A stretch of DNA of 64,000 nucleotides from Bradyrhizobium liaoningense (GCF_018130785.1 NZ_JAFCJT010000024.1:49229-113228); one strand, 5' to 3'. Numbered from the stretch's first letter, positions 53,446 through 63,257 are shown. The notes: generated by a model not told the origin, from the letters alone. Made by a program: numbers and translations.

Positions 53446-54852
53446 CTACGCGGGCTCGCGCACGGGAGGCACGACCGGCTCGGCGACCACTGGCTCCGCA
53501 ACCGTCTCCCGTGGCGGCGGCACGAGGCGTTTGCTGAATTCGCGGTGTAGCAACCACAGGCTCATACCGGCCTGAAGCGTTGTTGTCGCGATCGACAAAT
53601 ACCATACGTGCTCCATCCGGAAGCCCGGCCACGTCGAGAGCCAGATCGACGGGAGGGAATAGGTGAGGACCCGCGTTGCCGAGCTCCACAACACCGGCTT
53701 GGTGTTGCCGAGTCCCTGGAACATGCTGGAGCAGGTAAAGATCAGCCCCTGCGCTACCATGTTGAGCGAGACGATCCGCAGAAAGAGCGACGCAACCGCC
53801 ATCGTCTCTCGATCATTCGAGAAGCCGGCAAGCAACAAACCCGGCCCGAGCTGCGCGAGGATCATAAAAATGATCATCACGGCGGTCGCGATGAGCGCCG
53901 CTTTGACGAAGGTCTCCCGTACGCGCTCGCCATTGCCGGCGCCGAAATTCTGGCCGGCGATCGGCCCTGCGGCGAGCGCGATGGCGAGCGCCGGCATCTG
54001 GATCAGGCCAAGGACACGCGTCCCGATACCAAATCCGGCCTGCGCCGCCGGGCCGAAAACGCTCAGCACGTAATAGCCCACGGCCATGATGATGAAGATC
54101 ATCACGAACTCGCCGCCGGCGGGCAGGCCGACATTGAGAATTCGCTTCCATTGCCGAAGCTGCGGCTGCCATTGCGCAGGGCGGAAGGCGACGTAACGCT
54201 CCAGCTTGAGGAAATAGGCGAGCAGCATCAGCACGCCGATGAAGACGGCGATCGAGCTTGCAAGGCCCGCTCCGGCAACACCGAGCGCGTGCCCGGTGCC
54301 CCAGCCCGAGATCAGCACCGGCGCCAGCGCTATGTTGATGACCACGGCCAACACCTGCACCAGCATGCTCGGCCGCACGATGCCGGTCGCCCGCAACGCG
54401 GACGCCATCACTTGCGTCGCAAATTGCAGCGCCAGCGCCGGCATGAACCAGAGCAGATAGACGGTACCGGCTTCGACGGTGGCGTCGTCGGCAGCAACTG
54501 CGCGCATATAGGGACGCGACAACGCAAAGCCCGCGACCAATGTCAGCAGCCCGAACAGCACCGACAGGACAACCGACTGGTTGAAGACCAGATTGGCATC
54601 GTCCCGATCCTTGCGTCCCACGGCGTGCGCGATCAGCGCAACCGTGCCGACGCCGAGCACCTGCATCAGCGCATTGACGAGAAAGCCGGCGTTGCCGGCC
54701 GCGGCGACGCCCGCGATCGCCGCCTCGCCCAGGCTTGAGACGAAGTACAGGTCGACGAGCTGGCAGAGCATGATCGTGATCATGCCGACCACGATCGGAG
54801 GCGCCATGTGCAAGATGTGGCTCACGATGGAGCCGCGTGTCAGGTCTCTCAT
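53446..54852 (-). CDS. MATE family multidrug exporter
   Basis: The 468-residue protein has 12 membrane segments in two repeated bundles, with the N-terminal half starting PIVVGMITIMLCQLVDLYFV and the second near PAGGEFVMIFIIMAVGYYV. It uses Na+ or H+ to export cationic compounds. It lies 57 nt after the ABC exporter gene and is probably in one operon with it. The tail is Pro/Val-rich. Confidence 0.9.
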   Translation of the reverse strand: MRDLTRGSIVSHILHMAPPIVVGMITIMLCQLVDLYFVSSLGEAAIAGVAAAGNAGFLVNALMQVLGVGTVALIAHAVGRKDRDDANLVFNQSVVLSVLFGLLTLVAGFALSRPYMRAVAADDATVEAGTVYLLWFMPALALQFATQVMASALRATGIVRPSMLVQVLAVVINIALAPVLISGWGTGHALGVAGAGLASSIAVFIGVLMLLAYFLKLERYVAFRPAQWQPQLRQWKRILNVGLPAGGEFVMIFIIMAVGYYVLSVFGPAAQAGFGIGTRVLGLIQMPALAIALAAGPIAGQNFGAGNGERVRETFVKAALIATAVMIIFMILAQLGPGLLLAGFSNDRETMAVASLFLRIVSLNMVAQGLIFTCSSMFQGLGNTKPVLWSSATRVLTYSLPSIWLSTWPGFRMEHVWYLSIATTTLQAGMSLWLLHREFSKRLVPPPRETVAEPVVAEPVVPPVREPA

Positions 54853-54909
54853 GTCATTCCATCCTTGACGACGTGGCGACGGGACTTTCGTCCCGCTGCC
54901 GCGCGCCTC

Positions 54910-56709
54910 TCATTCCGCCGCCGCGATGCGCCCGAGCTCCACCACCTGGCGCTCGAACAGGCCGCGATAGATGCCGCCAGACTTGCCCGCGAGCACGGTA
55001 TGCGTGCCCTGCTCGACGATCTCGCCGCGGTCGAACACCAGAATGCGATCGAGGCTGCGCACCGTCGACAGGCGGTGCGCGATCACGATCGAGGTCCGGC
55101 CCTTCATCAGCCGCTCCATCGCCTGCTGGATCAGCGCCTCCGATTCCGAATCGAGGCTTGATGTCGCCTCGTCCAGGATCAGCACCGGCGCATCGGCCAG
55201 AAAAGCGCGCGCCAGCGCCACGCGTTGACGTTCGCCGCCCGACAGTTTGACGCCGCGCTCGCCGACCAGCGTGCCGTAGCCCTTCGGCAGGCGCAGGATG
55301 AAGTCGTGCGCATTCGCCAGCCGCGCCGCCTGCTCGATTGCCTCCAGGCCGGCGCCGGGCCGGCCATAGGCGATGTTCTCGGCCAGCGAACGGTGAAACA
55401 GGATCGGGTCCTGCTGCACGATCGCGATCTGGCTGCGCAGCGATTGCTGCGTAGCGAGAGCGATGTCCTGCCCGTCGATGAGCACGCGGCCATCAGAGAC
55501 GTCGTAGAGACGCTGCACCAGCTTGACGAAGGTCGTCTTGCCGGAGCCCGAGCGGCCGACCAGCCCGACGCGCTCGCCGGCGCGGATCGTGACCGACAGT
55601 CCGTCGTATAGTGGCGCGCGATGGCCGCCATAGTGGAACGTGACGTCGTCGAACACGATCTCGCCGCCCTCGATCGCGATCGGTCGCGCACTGGCCGCAT
55701 CGGCGATCCCGATCGGCTCGTCATGGATCGCCACCAGCTCCTCCATGTCGTTGACCGAGCGTTGGAGGTTGTTGATGTGCATGCCGACGTCGCGCAAATA
55801 GGCGTGGATGACGTAGTAGCTCGTCAGCACGTAGGTGACGTCGCCGGGCGAGGCATGTCCCGACATCCACAGCAGCACCGAGCCGCCGATCACGGACGCG
55901 CGCAGGCATAGCAGCAGCGAGAGCTGCGACATGGCCGTGTAGTTGTAGCGGAACCAGGTCCGCCGCACCCGCACGCGCCAGCGGCTGATGACGCGCGCGA
56001 GCCGCGAATCCTCGCGCGCTTCCGCGCCGAAGGATTTGACCACGGCATTGCACGTCAGCGCATCCGCCAGTGTACCGCCGACCTTGGTGTCCCAGGCATT
56101 GGAGACGCGCGCGGCCGGCGCGATGTAGCGCGTCGAGAACAGCACCGTCATCGTGACATAGGCCAGCGCGCCAAGCGCGATCACGGCGCCGAGCGAAGTC
56201 CAGTGCACGCCGAGCAGGATCATCGATCCGATCAGCACGACCAGCGACGGCAGCAGCGCCAGCAGGATTGTGTCGTTCAAGAGGTCAAGCGCCCACATGC
56301 CGCGCGTGATCTTGCGCACGGTGGAGCCGGCGAAGGAGTTGGCGTGCCAGTCGGTCGAGAAGCGCTGCACGCGCATGAAGGCGTCCTGCGCGACCTCCGA
56401 CATGAGCTTCAGCGTGAACGGCACGATGGCTTGCAAGCCTGCTAACCGCAGCACCATCGAAGCCGCGCCCAGCGCCACGATGGCGCCGAAGGCCACCAGC
56501 GCCGCCTGGCGCGCATCGGGATCGGAGGGGCCGCGCGTCAGCGCATCGATCAGATGTCCGGAGAAGACCGGCATGAACAGGTCGGCAGCGGTCGCGCCCA
56601 GCAGGCTGCCGACGACGACAAGCGTCCGTCCCGGCTGCTTCAGCCAGTGTCGGAACACGAAGGGCAGGACCACGCGTATCGCCGCGGGCTTCTTTGAAAG
56701 AGCGGTCAT
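54910..56709 (-). CDS. ABC exporter, fused membrane and ATPase domains
   Basis: The 599-residue protein has a six-helix ABC transmembrane domain and a C-terminal ATPase with GLVGRSGSGKTTFVKL (Walker A), LSGGERQR (signature), VLILDEATS (Walker B) and the H-loop IAHRLST. It would act as a homodimer or pair in lipid or drug export. The MATE gene follows in the same direction. Confidence 0.92.
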   Translation of the reverse strand: MTALSKKPAAIRVVLPFVFRHWLKQPGRTLVVVGSLLGATAADLFMPVFSGHLIDALTRGPSDPDARQAALVAFGAIVALGAASMVLRLAGLQAIVPFTLKLMSEVAQDAFMRVQRFSTDWHANSFAGSTVRKITRGMWALDLLNDTILLALLPSLVVLIGSMILLGVHWTSLGAVIALGALAYVTMTVLFSTRYIAPAARVSNAWDTKVGGTLADALTCNAVVKSFGAEAREDSRLARVISRWRVRVRRTWFRYNYTAMSQLSLLLCLRASVIGGSVLLWMSGHASPGDVTYVLTSYYVIHAYLRDVGMHINNLQRSVNDMEELVAIHDEPIGIADAASARPIAIEGGEIVFDDVTFHYGGHRAPLYDGLSVTIRAGERVGLVGRSGSGKTTFVKLVQRLYDVSDGRVLIDGQDIALATQQSLRSQIAIVQQDPILFHRSLAENIAYGRPGAGLEAIEQAARLANAHDFILRLPKGYGTLVGERGVKLSGGERQRVALARAFLADAPVLILDEATSSLDSESEALIQQAMERLMKGRTSIVIAHRLSTVRSLDRILVFDRGEIVEQGTHTVLAGKSGGIYRGLFERQVVELGRIAAAE

Positions 56710-57130
56710 GGCTTCATCCGGCCGCTTCTCAGGCGGGCCGGCTCCATCGATGGACGCAAGGCGGCCGCGAAGGCCGGGACGGCGTCACTTAGGACTGATC
56801 TTGACTTGGGAAGTGGAGCGATCGGGACGCTTGGTCGAAACCTTGGCCCAATCGAAGCTGGCGGAAAGGACCTCTTACGAGGTCGAGCACATACCGAGCC
56901 AGAAGGTCATCGAGCGCGGAAATGCGATCTGCGAATGCGACGAAATCATGCAAATCTCTCCCCGGTTCGAATAAATGAGGTGCGCTTTATAGATGTGTCG
57001 TTTCCGGTTTGCAACGGGGCTCCCGCGAGATCGCGGACGAGTGTTGCAATTTGGTGCGGGGGTGCGAGGTGCGCGTTGCCCCCCGCCTCATTCTCCGCTG
57101 TCATCCCCCGCGAAGGGGAATGTGGCTCGC
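56710..57130. other. Intergenic region without a supported gene
   Basis: The 421-bp stretch between the ABC exporter start and the EmrB-like stop has an open tail of about 50 codons on the plus strand ending at 56974 (VERSGRLVETLAQSKLAE), with only GTG or TTG starts and no good ribosome binding site. A CTGTCATCCCCCGCGAAGGG repeat fragment is at 57098-57117. Confidence 0.4.
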
Positions 57131-58714
57131 CTAGTGCGCGTCGCCGCCGCCGGCGAGCGCGGCCGGCTTGTTCAGCAGCATCACCAGCAGGCTGAGCCCG
57201 AGATAGAACACCGTCAGCACGAAGAAGGCATCGCCAAAGCTCATCACCACCGCCTGGCGGTGCACGATCTGGCTGAGCTGCTTCATCGCCATCAGCGTGG
57301 AGTCGCCGAGCCCCTGGAACTTCTGCATGAACATGGTCAGGGTTTCAGTCGCGGTCGCGTTGCCCCAGGTCACGCGCTCCTGCAGGCGCGTGATGTGCAG
57401 GTCGGTGCGGTCGTTGAGCACGGTGTTGATGACGGCGAGCCCGACCGCACCGCCGAGATTGCGCATCAGGTTGAACAGGCCCGAGGCGTTCTTCACCCGG
57501 TCGGGCGCCAGCGTGCCGAGCGCGATGTTGTTGGTCGGCACCATCGCGAACATCATGCCGATGCCGCGCAGGATCTGCGGCACCAGCAGCTCGTAGAAAT
57601 CGTAATCGCGCGTGATCCAGGTCATCTGGTACGAGCCGATCGCGAACACGATCAGGCCGAACGCGATCATGTAGCGCATGTCGATCTTCACCATGAGCCG
57701 GCCGACCAGCGGCGCGACCAGGAACATGGTGATGCCCGAGACGAACATGGTCTCGCCGATCATCAACGCGCTGTAGCCGCGCACCTCGGCGAGGTAACGC
57801 GGATAGATGTAGGTGAGGCCATAGAGGCCGATGCCGATGCAGAACTGCAAGACGCAACCTACGGCGAAATTGCGGTTGGAGAAGGTGCGCAGATTGACGA
57901 TCGGCTCGGCCGCGGTGAAGACGCGCCAGAAGAAGGCGATCGCCGAGATCGCGCAAATCCAGGCGCAGATCGCAACGGACGTGTCCTGCATCCATTCATG
58001 CTGCGGACCTTCCTCCAGCACATATTCCAGCGTGCCGAGGAAGCCGGCCATGAACAACAGGCCCCACCAGTCGAAGCGGTCGAGCAGCTCGAAATGCGGC
58101 TCGTCGAAATCGACCAGCGCCAGCACGCCCAGGGTGATGCCGATGCCGGGCACGACGTTGATGAAGAACAGCCAGTTCCACGACATCAGGTCGGTGATGT
58201 AGCCGCCGACCGTCGGGCCGATCGTGGGAGCCAGGGTTGCAACAAGCCCGATGATGGGACCGACGATATGGAATTTGGAGCGCGGGAACACGGTGTATGC
58301 CGAGGCGAACACCGTGGGGATCATGCCGGCGCCCAAAAAGCCCTGCAGCGCGCGCCAGAGGATCATCTCCTCGATCGTCGTGGCGAAGCCGCAGAGCAGG
58401 CTCGAGGCGGTGAAGCCCGCCGCCGAGATCGCGAACAATAGCCGCGTGCCGAAAGCGCGCGACAAGAAGCCCGACAGCGGGATCGCGATGACTTCGGCGA
58501 TCAGATAGGCGGTCTGGACCCAGGCGACCTCGCTGGAGCTTGCCGACAGGCCAGCCTGGATTTCACTCAAGGAAGCCGAGACGATCTGGATGTCCAGGAT
58601 CGACATGAACATCCCGAACACCATGATGATGAAGGCGAACAGCCGCTTCGGCGCGATGCGCTCCGAAGCGGGGTTCGCCATCATGGCGGGTGAAGCGGTG
58701 GTGGCGTTGGCCAT
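57131..58714 (-). CDS. EmrB-like DHA2 drug exporter
   Basis: The 527-residue protein has 14 membrane segments, with DIQIVSASLSEIQAGL in helix 1 and motif C LAPTIGPTVGGYITD in helix 5, both typical of DHA2/EmrB pumps. It would work with the periplasmic adaptor encoded 29 nt upstream in the operon and an outer membrane channel not seen here. Expression is likely controlled by the divergent TetR. Confidence 0.94.
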   Translation of the reverse strand: MANATTASPAMMANPASERIAPKRLFAFIIMVFGMFMSILDIQIVSASLSEIQAGLSASSSEVAWVQTAYLIAEVIAIPLSGFLSRAFGTRLLFAISAAGFTASSLLCGFATTIEEMILWRALQGFLGAGMIPTVFASAYTVFPRSKFHIVGPIIGLVATLAPTIGPTVGGYITDLMSWNWLFFINVVPGIGITLGVLALVDFDEPHFELLDRFDWWGLLFMAGFLGTLEYVLEEGPQHEWMQDTSVAICAWICAISAIAFFWRVFTAAEPIVNLRTFSNRNFAVGCVLQFCIGIGLYGLTYIYPRYLAEVRGYSALMIGETMFVSGITMFLVAPLVGRLMVKIDMRYMIAFGLIVFAIGSYQMTWITRDYDFYELLVPQILRGIGMMFAMVPTNNIALGTLAPDRVKNASGLFNLMRNLGGAVGLAVINTVLNDRTDLHITRLQERVTWGNATATETLTMFMQKFQGLGDSTLMAMKQLSQIVHRQAVVMSFGDAFFVLTVFYLGLSLLVMLLNKPAALAGGGDAH

Positions 58715-58743
58715 GGTCTGACCTCGCAGCGCTCGGTTTGTGG

Positions 58744-60066
58744 CTACTGCGGGTGGATCGCGGTGGGATCGTCGAGATCGATCTCGCTGTCGGCGTCGGC
58801 CGCGCCCTTGTTGGTGTCGACGGTCGCGTAGACCGACATGCCGGCGCGGAGCAGGTTCTGCTTCGCGACCGACTTCGGCACGCGGATGCGGACCGGCACG
58901 CGCTGCACGATCTTGGTGAAGTTGCCGGTGGCGTTGTCAGGCGGCAGCAGCGTGAATACCGAGCCCGCGCCCGCTGCGATGCTGTCGACGACGCCGGCGA
59001 ACTTGCGCATGCCGTAGGCATCGACCTTGATCGTCACCGGCTGGCCGGGACGGATCCGCTTGAGCTGGGTTTCCTTGAAATTGGCGTCGATATAGACGTC
59101 ATTGAGCGGGACGATGTTGCCGAGGCGCTGGCCGACCGCGACGAAGTCGCCGGCGCTGACGAGGCGGTTCGAGAACGTGCCGTCGACCGGCGCGCGCACC
59201 GCGGTGAAGGCGAGATCGCGCTCGGCCTTGGCGAGCGAGGTCTTGAGCTCGGCGAGCTGCGCCTGCGCTTCGGCCTGCTGCGCCTTGGTGACGTCGACAT
59301 TGCTGACAGCGACGTCGTAGGCGGCCTGCGCGGCCTTGACCGCGGCGGCGCCCTGGTCGCGTCCGGCTTCCGAGCTTTCGAACGTGGCGCGCGAGGCAAA
59401 GCCCTTGCTGCTCAGCGCCTGCTGCCGCTCATAATCGAGATCGGCGCGCTTGAGGCCCGCTTCCGCGGAGACGAGTTGCGCCCTGGCCTGTGCAACCTGG
59501 CTCTCGAGCGCTGCAATCTGGCGGCCGATGCGATCGATGGTGGCCTGCTGGGTCGCGATCCGGGTCGCGGCGGCATCGACCGCGATCTTGTAGTCGCCGT
59601 CATCGATGCGGAAGACAATATCGCCCGCGCGCACGGTCGTGTTGTCGCCGGCGAGGATCGAGGAGATGTGGCCGGCAACGCGCGCGCCCAGCATGGTGTT
59701 GTTGGCGCGGACATAGGCGTCGTCGGTGGAAACGTAGAAGCGGCCGACCAGCGTGTAGTAGCCGGCATAGCTTGCGGCGGCGAGCGCCAGCACGAGGCCA
59801 ACGCCCATCAGCACGAACTTGCGCTTGCCGGACTTCGGCGCGCCGGCTGCAGCCGGCGCCTCCGGCGCTGGTGCGGCCGGCCTGTCGGTCACGGGCTTCT
59901 CCGGCGCCTCGGCGGTGCGGCGCTTGGTTTCATCCGCCACATGAGAGCGCAACTGCTCGGCAAGTGCTGCTGATGTCTCGGTCGCAGCATCAGCCCCCTG
60001 CTCCGGCGGCGTCTCGACCGTTTCCTGGCGAAGGACGCGCGCAGCCTGGTCTCTCGATACGGCCAT
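58744..60066 (-). CDS. EmrA-like membrane fusion protein (HlyD family)
   Basis: The 440-residue protein has an acidic cytoplasmic N-terminus of about 85 residues, one membrane helix (KFVLMGVGLVLALAAASYAG), then biotinyl-lipoyl-like halves around a coiled coil (QQATIDRIGRQIAALESQVA). STDDAYVRAN and APVDGTFSNRLVSAGDFV are family landmarks. It is the adaptor subunit for the EmrB-like pump. It lies 80 bp from the operator palindrome. Confidence 0.94.
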   Translation of the reverse strand: MAVSRDQAARVLRQETVETPPEQGADAATETSAALAEQLRSHVADETKRRTAEAPEKPVTDRPAAPAPEAPAAAGAPKSGKRKFVLMGVGLVLALAAASYAGYYTLVGRFYVSTDDAYVRANNTMLGARVAGHISSILAGDNTTVRAGDIVFRIDDGDYKIAVDAAATRIATQQATIDRIGRQIAALESQVAQARAQLVSAEAGLKRADLDYERQQALSSKGFASRATFESSEAGRDQGAAAVKAAQAAYDVAVSNVDVTKAQQAEAQAQLAELKTSLAKAERDLAFTAVRAPVDGTFSNRLVSAGDFVAVGQRLGNIVPLNDVYIDANFKETQLKRIRPGQPVTIKVDAYGMRKFAGVVDSIAAGAGSVFTLLPPDNATGNFTKIVQRVPVRIRVPKSVAKQNLLRAGMSVYATVDTNKGAADADSEIDLDDPTAIHPQ

Positions 60067-60145
60067 AAAGGCCTCCCCAACAAAAAAGCGCGACCAAGGA
60101 CGGCCGCCCAGGCGGCCGGTTCCCTCCCGCCTATTCCAAATATCA

Positions 60146-60168
60146 TTGACCGAACGGTTCGGTCAATA
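60146..60168. promoter_or_regulatory. TetR-type operator palindrome
   Basis: The 23-bp site has two perfect 11-bp arms, ATTGACCGAAC and GTTCGGTCAAT, around one central base. Its position between the divergent pump operon and the TetR gene makes it the likely operator for both. Confidence 0.8.
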
Positions 60169-60264
60169 TACATAATGTTACCGAGCAGACCCTACTGGCC
60201 CGAATCCTTTATTTGGGTTTCATGGTCCGGGACCGATCCAAAAACCTTCCGAGACGCTGAACCA

Positions 60265-60900
60265 ATGGTTGTAGCTGCCAGCGAACATCTGCACGTCATC
60301 CAGGAAGAGGACAGCTCCAAGCGCCGCCAGATTCTGGACGGGGCCCGCAGGGTGTTCATGGATCTCGGTTTCGACGGTGCCAGCATGGGCGAGATCGCGC
60401 GTGCCGCGCAGGTCTCCAAGGGCACGCTCTACGTCTACTTCGCCGACAAATGCGCGCTGTTCGAAGCCATCCTCGAGCAGGAGGCGCTCCAGCACGGCCA
60501 GGTCGTGTTCAATTTCGATCCCGCGCGCGACGCCGCGACCACGCTGAAGGATTTTGGCCAGGCCTATATCCATTTGCTGTGCCGCCCCGGCGGCGGATCG
60601 GCGATCCGCACCGTGATGGCGATCGCCGAGCGCATGCCCGATGTCGGCCGCCGCTATTATCTGCGCGTGCTGGACAAGACCATCAACCGGCTCTCCGAGT
60701 ATCTCAAAATCCATGTCGCTTCCGGCGATCTCAGGATCGACGATTGCGATCTTGCGGCGTCGCAGTTCATGGAACTGTGCAAGGCCTCACTCTTCCTGCC
60801 CTTCGTCTTCCAGGCCGCGCCCGCGCCGTCGGAAGCGCGCATGACCGAGGTGGTCGACAGCGCGACGCGGATGTTTCTGGCAGCGTACCGGGCGAAGTAG
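60265..60900 (+). CDS. TetR/AcrR family repressor of the pump operon
   Basis: The 211-residue protein has the TetR helix-turn-helix GASMGEIARAAQVSKGTLYVYF near residue 45 in parts, and a C-terminal ligand domain that matches the AcrR C-terminal family with RVMAIAERMPDVGR-like sequence. The start at 60265 is chosen because the DNA-binding domain normally lies within 30 residues of the N-terminus; an in-frame ATG at 60175 would add 30 residues. It lies downstream of the palindrome and is divergent from the pump. Confidence 0.9.
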   Translation: MVVAASEHLHVIQEEDSSKRRQILDGARRVFMDLGFDGASMGEIARAAQVSKGTLYVYFADKCALFEAILEQEALQHGQVVFNFDPARDAATTLKDFGQAYIHLLCRPGGGSAIRTVMAIAERMPDVGRRYYLRVLDKTINRLSEYLKIHVASGDLRIDDCDLAASQFMELCKASLFLPFVFQAAPAPSEARMTEVVDSATRMFLAAYRAK

Positions 60901-60955
60901 CAGCGAGCGGGCTACGCGTTGCGCAGGACGCTCCCGCACCACTATATTCAGTGCC

Positions 60956-61297
60956 ATGTCCCGTGATCTTCGCCCGCCGGTCGATATCCTTCATTACGAG
61001 ATCATCCAGGAACAGGCCTCGGCGCTTGGACGGATGGGCAGCGCACTCGAACAGAGCCTCGCGCGCTTGCGCGAGTTCGACGCCGCTCACGCGCTCTCGG
61101 AGGCACCGGCCTCAATGCAACCGGCGAGGCGCAAGCTGGTGATGGAAGCCGGCCAGGCGCTCTGGATGTTCGTGGTGCAACGTGAGGCGTCCGGCTTGCG
61201 CGACAGCCGCCATATCATGCGGACCTACAACGTTCCGGGCGAGGTGCAGCTGTGCATGGGGCTGGTCCCCGCACCGTCGAAGCCGGCCTCGAAGTGA
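60956..61297 (+). CDS. Conserved small protein of unknown function (113 residues)
   Basis: The protein has no signal peptide or membrane segment. It is mostly helical in appearance, with PPVDILHYEIIQEQASALGR at the N-terminus and YNVPGEVQLCMGL near the end. Proteins with this pattern occur in Bradyrhizobium relatives; I think they form a DUF family but cannot name it with certainty. It follows the TetR gene by 55 nt and is convergent with the phosphatase gene. Confidence 0.65.
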   Translation: MSRDLRPPVDILHYEIIQEQASALGRMGSALEQSLARLREFDAAHALSEAPASMQPARRKLVMEAGQALWMFVVQREASGLRDSRHIMRTYNVPGEVQLCMGLVPAPSKPASK

Positions 61298-61315
61298 CCG
61301 TCCAGCCTCCCGGAG

Positions 61316-61903
61316 CTAGGCCCCGATCTCTTCCATCCTGCGCCACCCATGCAGGACGCGGCGCCCTTCCCGGCTGAATGCGAAGCAGTTGCCGCCGCCG
61401 GCCGTCTGATCGTGAACGCGATCGATGAGATGACCGGCAGTGTGGCAGAACAGCAGCGTGCCGACGGCGCCGTGACCAACGAAGAGAACATCGCCGGGGC
61501 GATCTCGGGCCAGTACCTCCTCGGCCTCGCGTACGATGCGGGCCTGCGCGTCAATTGCGCGCTCCCAGCCGCGGACGCTGAGATGCGGTTCCGCAAAGAA
61601 CTGATCGGCGACTTGCTCGAACTCGGCCGGCTTCAGGAAGCCGGTGGCCGAGCGATCGTTCTCGTGCATGGCCTCGCGGATCTCGATCATGACGCCGAGC
61701 CTGCCTGCGATTATGCCGGCGGTCTCGATCGCCTTGCGCTCGCCGCTGGAGATGATCTGCGTGGTGTTCTCAAGCCAGCCGGCACTCGCCAGCGCTTCGG
61801 TGCGCGTTCGACCGGTCGGGCTGAGGCCCCATTGCGGCACGGGTACCGCGGGATCGATTTGCACCTGCGGGTGGGTGAGATAGCGGACGATGTCGGCGGT
61901 CAT
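61316..61903 (-). CDS. Histidine phosphatase-family protein with altered first motif
   Basis: The 195-residue protein has the phosphoglycerate mutase-like layout: VRYLTHPQVQ at the start instead of LVRHGET, SSGERKAIETA with the conserved Arg, HENDRSATGFL and VGHGAVGTLLF with the second His. The first catalytic His is kept but the neighbouring RHG is changed to THP. It starts 1 nt after the stop of the extensin-like gene (TAAGATG), so its translation probably depends on that gene. Confidence 0.8.
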   Translation of the reverse strand: MTADIVRYLTHPQVQIDPAVPVPQWGLSPTGRTRTEALASAGWLENTTQIISSGERKAIETAGIIAGRLGVMIEIREAMHENDRSATGFLKPAEFEQVADQFFAEPHLSVRGWERAIDAQARIVREAEEVLARDRPGDVLFVGHGAVGTLLFCHTAGHLIDRVHDQTAGGGNCFAFSREGRRVLHGWRRMEEIGA

Positions 61904-61904
61904 C

Positions 61905-63110
61905 TTAATCGTCGGCGTACTCGTCTTCTTCCTGCTTGCGCGTCGTGGTCTTGCGCGTTCCGAGCGAGCCCGTGACATAGGGATCGCGTCTGCCTGCGTA
62001 AGGGCTACGCGACTGCGCACGCGAGGCGACCTCGTCGCCCGAGACGGCGGCCGGCTGGCAGATCAGGCGGCGGCTGGCGCGACGCATCAGATCCACGTGG
62101 ATGTGATCGTAGTGATAGACGTTCGAGCCCGGCGCGAGCACGGTGGTGAAATGCGCGCATGCACCCGACTGCACGTCGCGCAGGAACCCCTGCTCTTCCG
62201 GCATGCCGCGCCAACCGTCCTTCACGGTGACGCGGCGACCGTCGGCGAGCACGAAGGCGGCGATGTCGAGCGCATTGCCGAAGGCGTGCTCGGAAATGTG
62301 GGCATGCGAGTTGCCGTTCATGCCGCGGCAGGAATAGGCGGAGATCTGCTTGATCTCGACCACCCGTGCGCCGAACCAGCGCATCGCCGACGGCTGCACG
62401 GTATCGGCGAGCCAGCGGTCCAGTTCGGAGACGATCGGGCAGGCCAGCGTCGCAGTCGGCTTCACTGCAACGGGACCGACGGCGATGACGGGATTGCCCT
62501 GCGCCGGACCAAGACGCGGCAACGGCTGCTGCGCAGGCGCCTGCGAGTAAGGTGCCGGCCGTGCCGGATAGCTCGGCGCATTCATGTAGCGCGCCGCGCC
62601 CGCGGCATCGGTGCCTTCGGGCGGCAGGTCGATCTCGTCCTCTTGCTGCGCCACGCCGGGCGCGTTCAGCGACATCGGGCCGGGCGAGTTGCCATAGCCG
62701 GAGGGCTGGCGCACCGCGCTCTCGGGATAGTTCGACCGCTGTGGGTAGGAGGATGATGGATAGTTCTGGCTCTGCGGAGCGTTCGATCGCGGCTGCGTCA
62801 CCGGCCACCGCGGCTGACTGCCGACACTCGCCGGCGGGCGCAGTTCCTCGTCGGCAAAGCCATAGCTGCCCGAGGCTTCGCCGATGGCAGCGACCTTCAA
62901 CGGGAACTCGGCGCCGCACATGCCGGGGCCCGAGATCGGGTCGATGCGGACGAGATCCGGCCCCTCTTTCACCGCGCCCGATTTCAGGCATGCGGCTTCC
63001 GCCTCGGCCCGCCACGGTTCGCGTTCGGCCTGGAAAAAGCCGCGTCCGCAACCCGCAAGCGAAACAAGGACGATGGAGCCGACGAGATACAAACGAACTC
63101 CGCGCGTCAT
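61905..63110 (-). CDS. Extensin-like (LAS metallopeptidase-like) lipoprotein
   Basis: The 401-residue protein has a lipoprotein signal ending in VSLAGC with Cys21. A long Pro/Ser/Asn/Tyr-rich linker of about 130 residues follows, then the extensin-like C domain. The segments SEHAFGNALDIAAF and YHYDHIHVDL have the HxxxxxxD...HxH metal-site pattern of LAS peptidoglycan peptidases such as VanY. A role in cell wall turnover is inferred. The phosphatase gene follows in the same operon. Confidence 0.88.
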   Translation of the reverse strand: MTRGVRLYLVGSIVLVSLAGCGRGFFQAEREPWRAEAEAACLKSGAVKEGPDLVRIDPISGPGMCGAEFPLKVAAIGEASGSYGFADEELRPPASVGSQPRWPVTQPRSNAPQSQNYPSSSYPQRSNYPESAVRQPSGYGNSPGPMSLNAPGVAQQEDEIDLPPEGTDAAGAARYMNAPSYPARPAPYSQAPAQQPLPRLGPAQGNPVIAVGPVAVKPTATLACPIVSELDRWLADTVQPSAMRWFGARVVEIKQISAYSCRGMNGNSHAHISEHAFGNALDIAAFVLADGRRVTVKDGWRGMPEEQGFLRDVQSGACAHFTTVLAPGSNVYHYDHIHVDLMRRASRRLICQPAAVSGDEVASRAQSRSPYAGRRDPYVTGSLGTRKTTTRKQEEDEYADD

Positions 63111-63168
63111 GCACGCACGTTCGGTGAATTTACTTAAAGACTCTTCAACGCTTTGATTTCAGTGTTCT

Positions 63169-63257
63169 TTAACCATACTGGCGCGCACACGCGTAAGCAG
63201 CCCGGCATGAGCGGAAGCAACGCTGACTTTTTCGGAGAGAGACTCTCTGTTAACCAT
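63169..63257. promoter_or_regulatory. Two TTAACCAT motifs in the divergent region
   Basis: TTAACCAT occurs at 63169-63176 and 63250-63257 between the lipoprotein gene and the 27-residue membrane protein gene. This octamer has been described as a half-site type of CtrA in Caulobacter. Binding here is only an inference. Confidence 0.3.
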
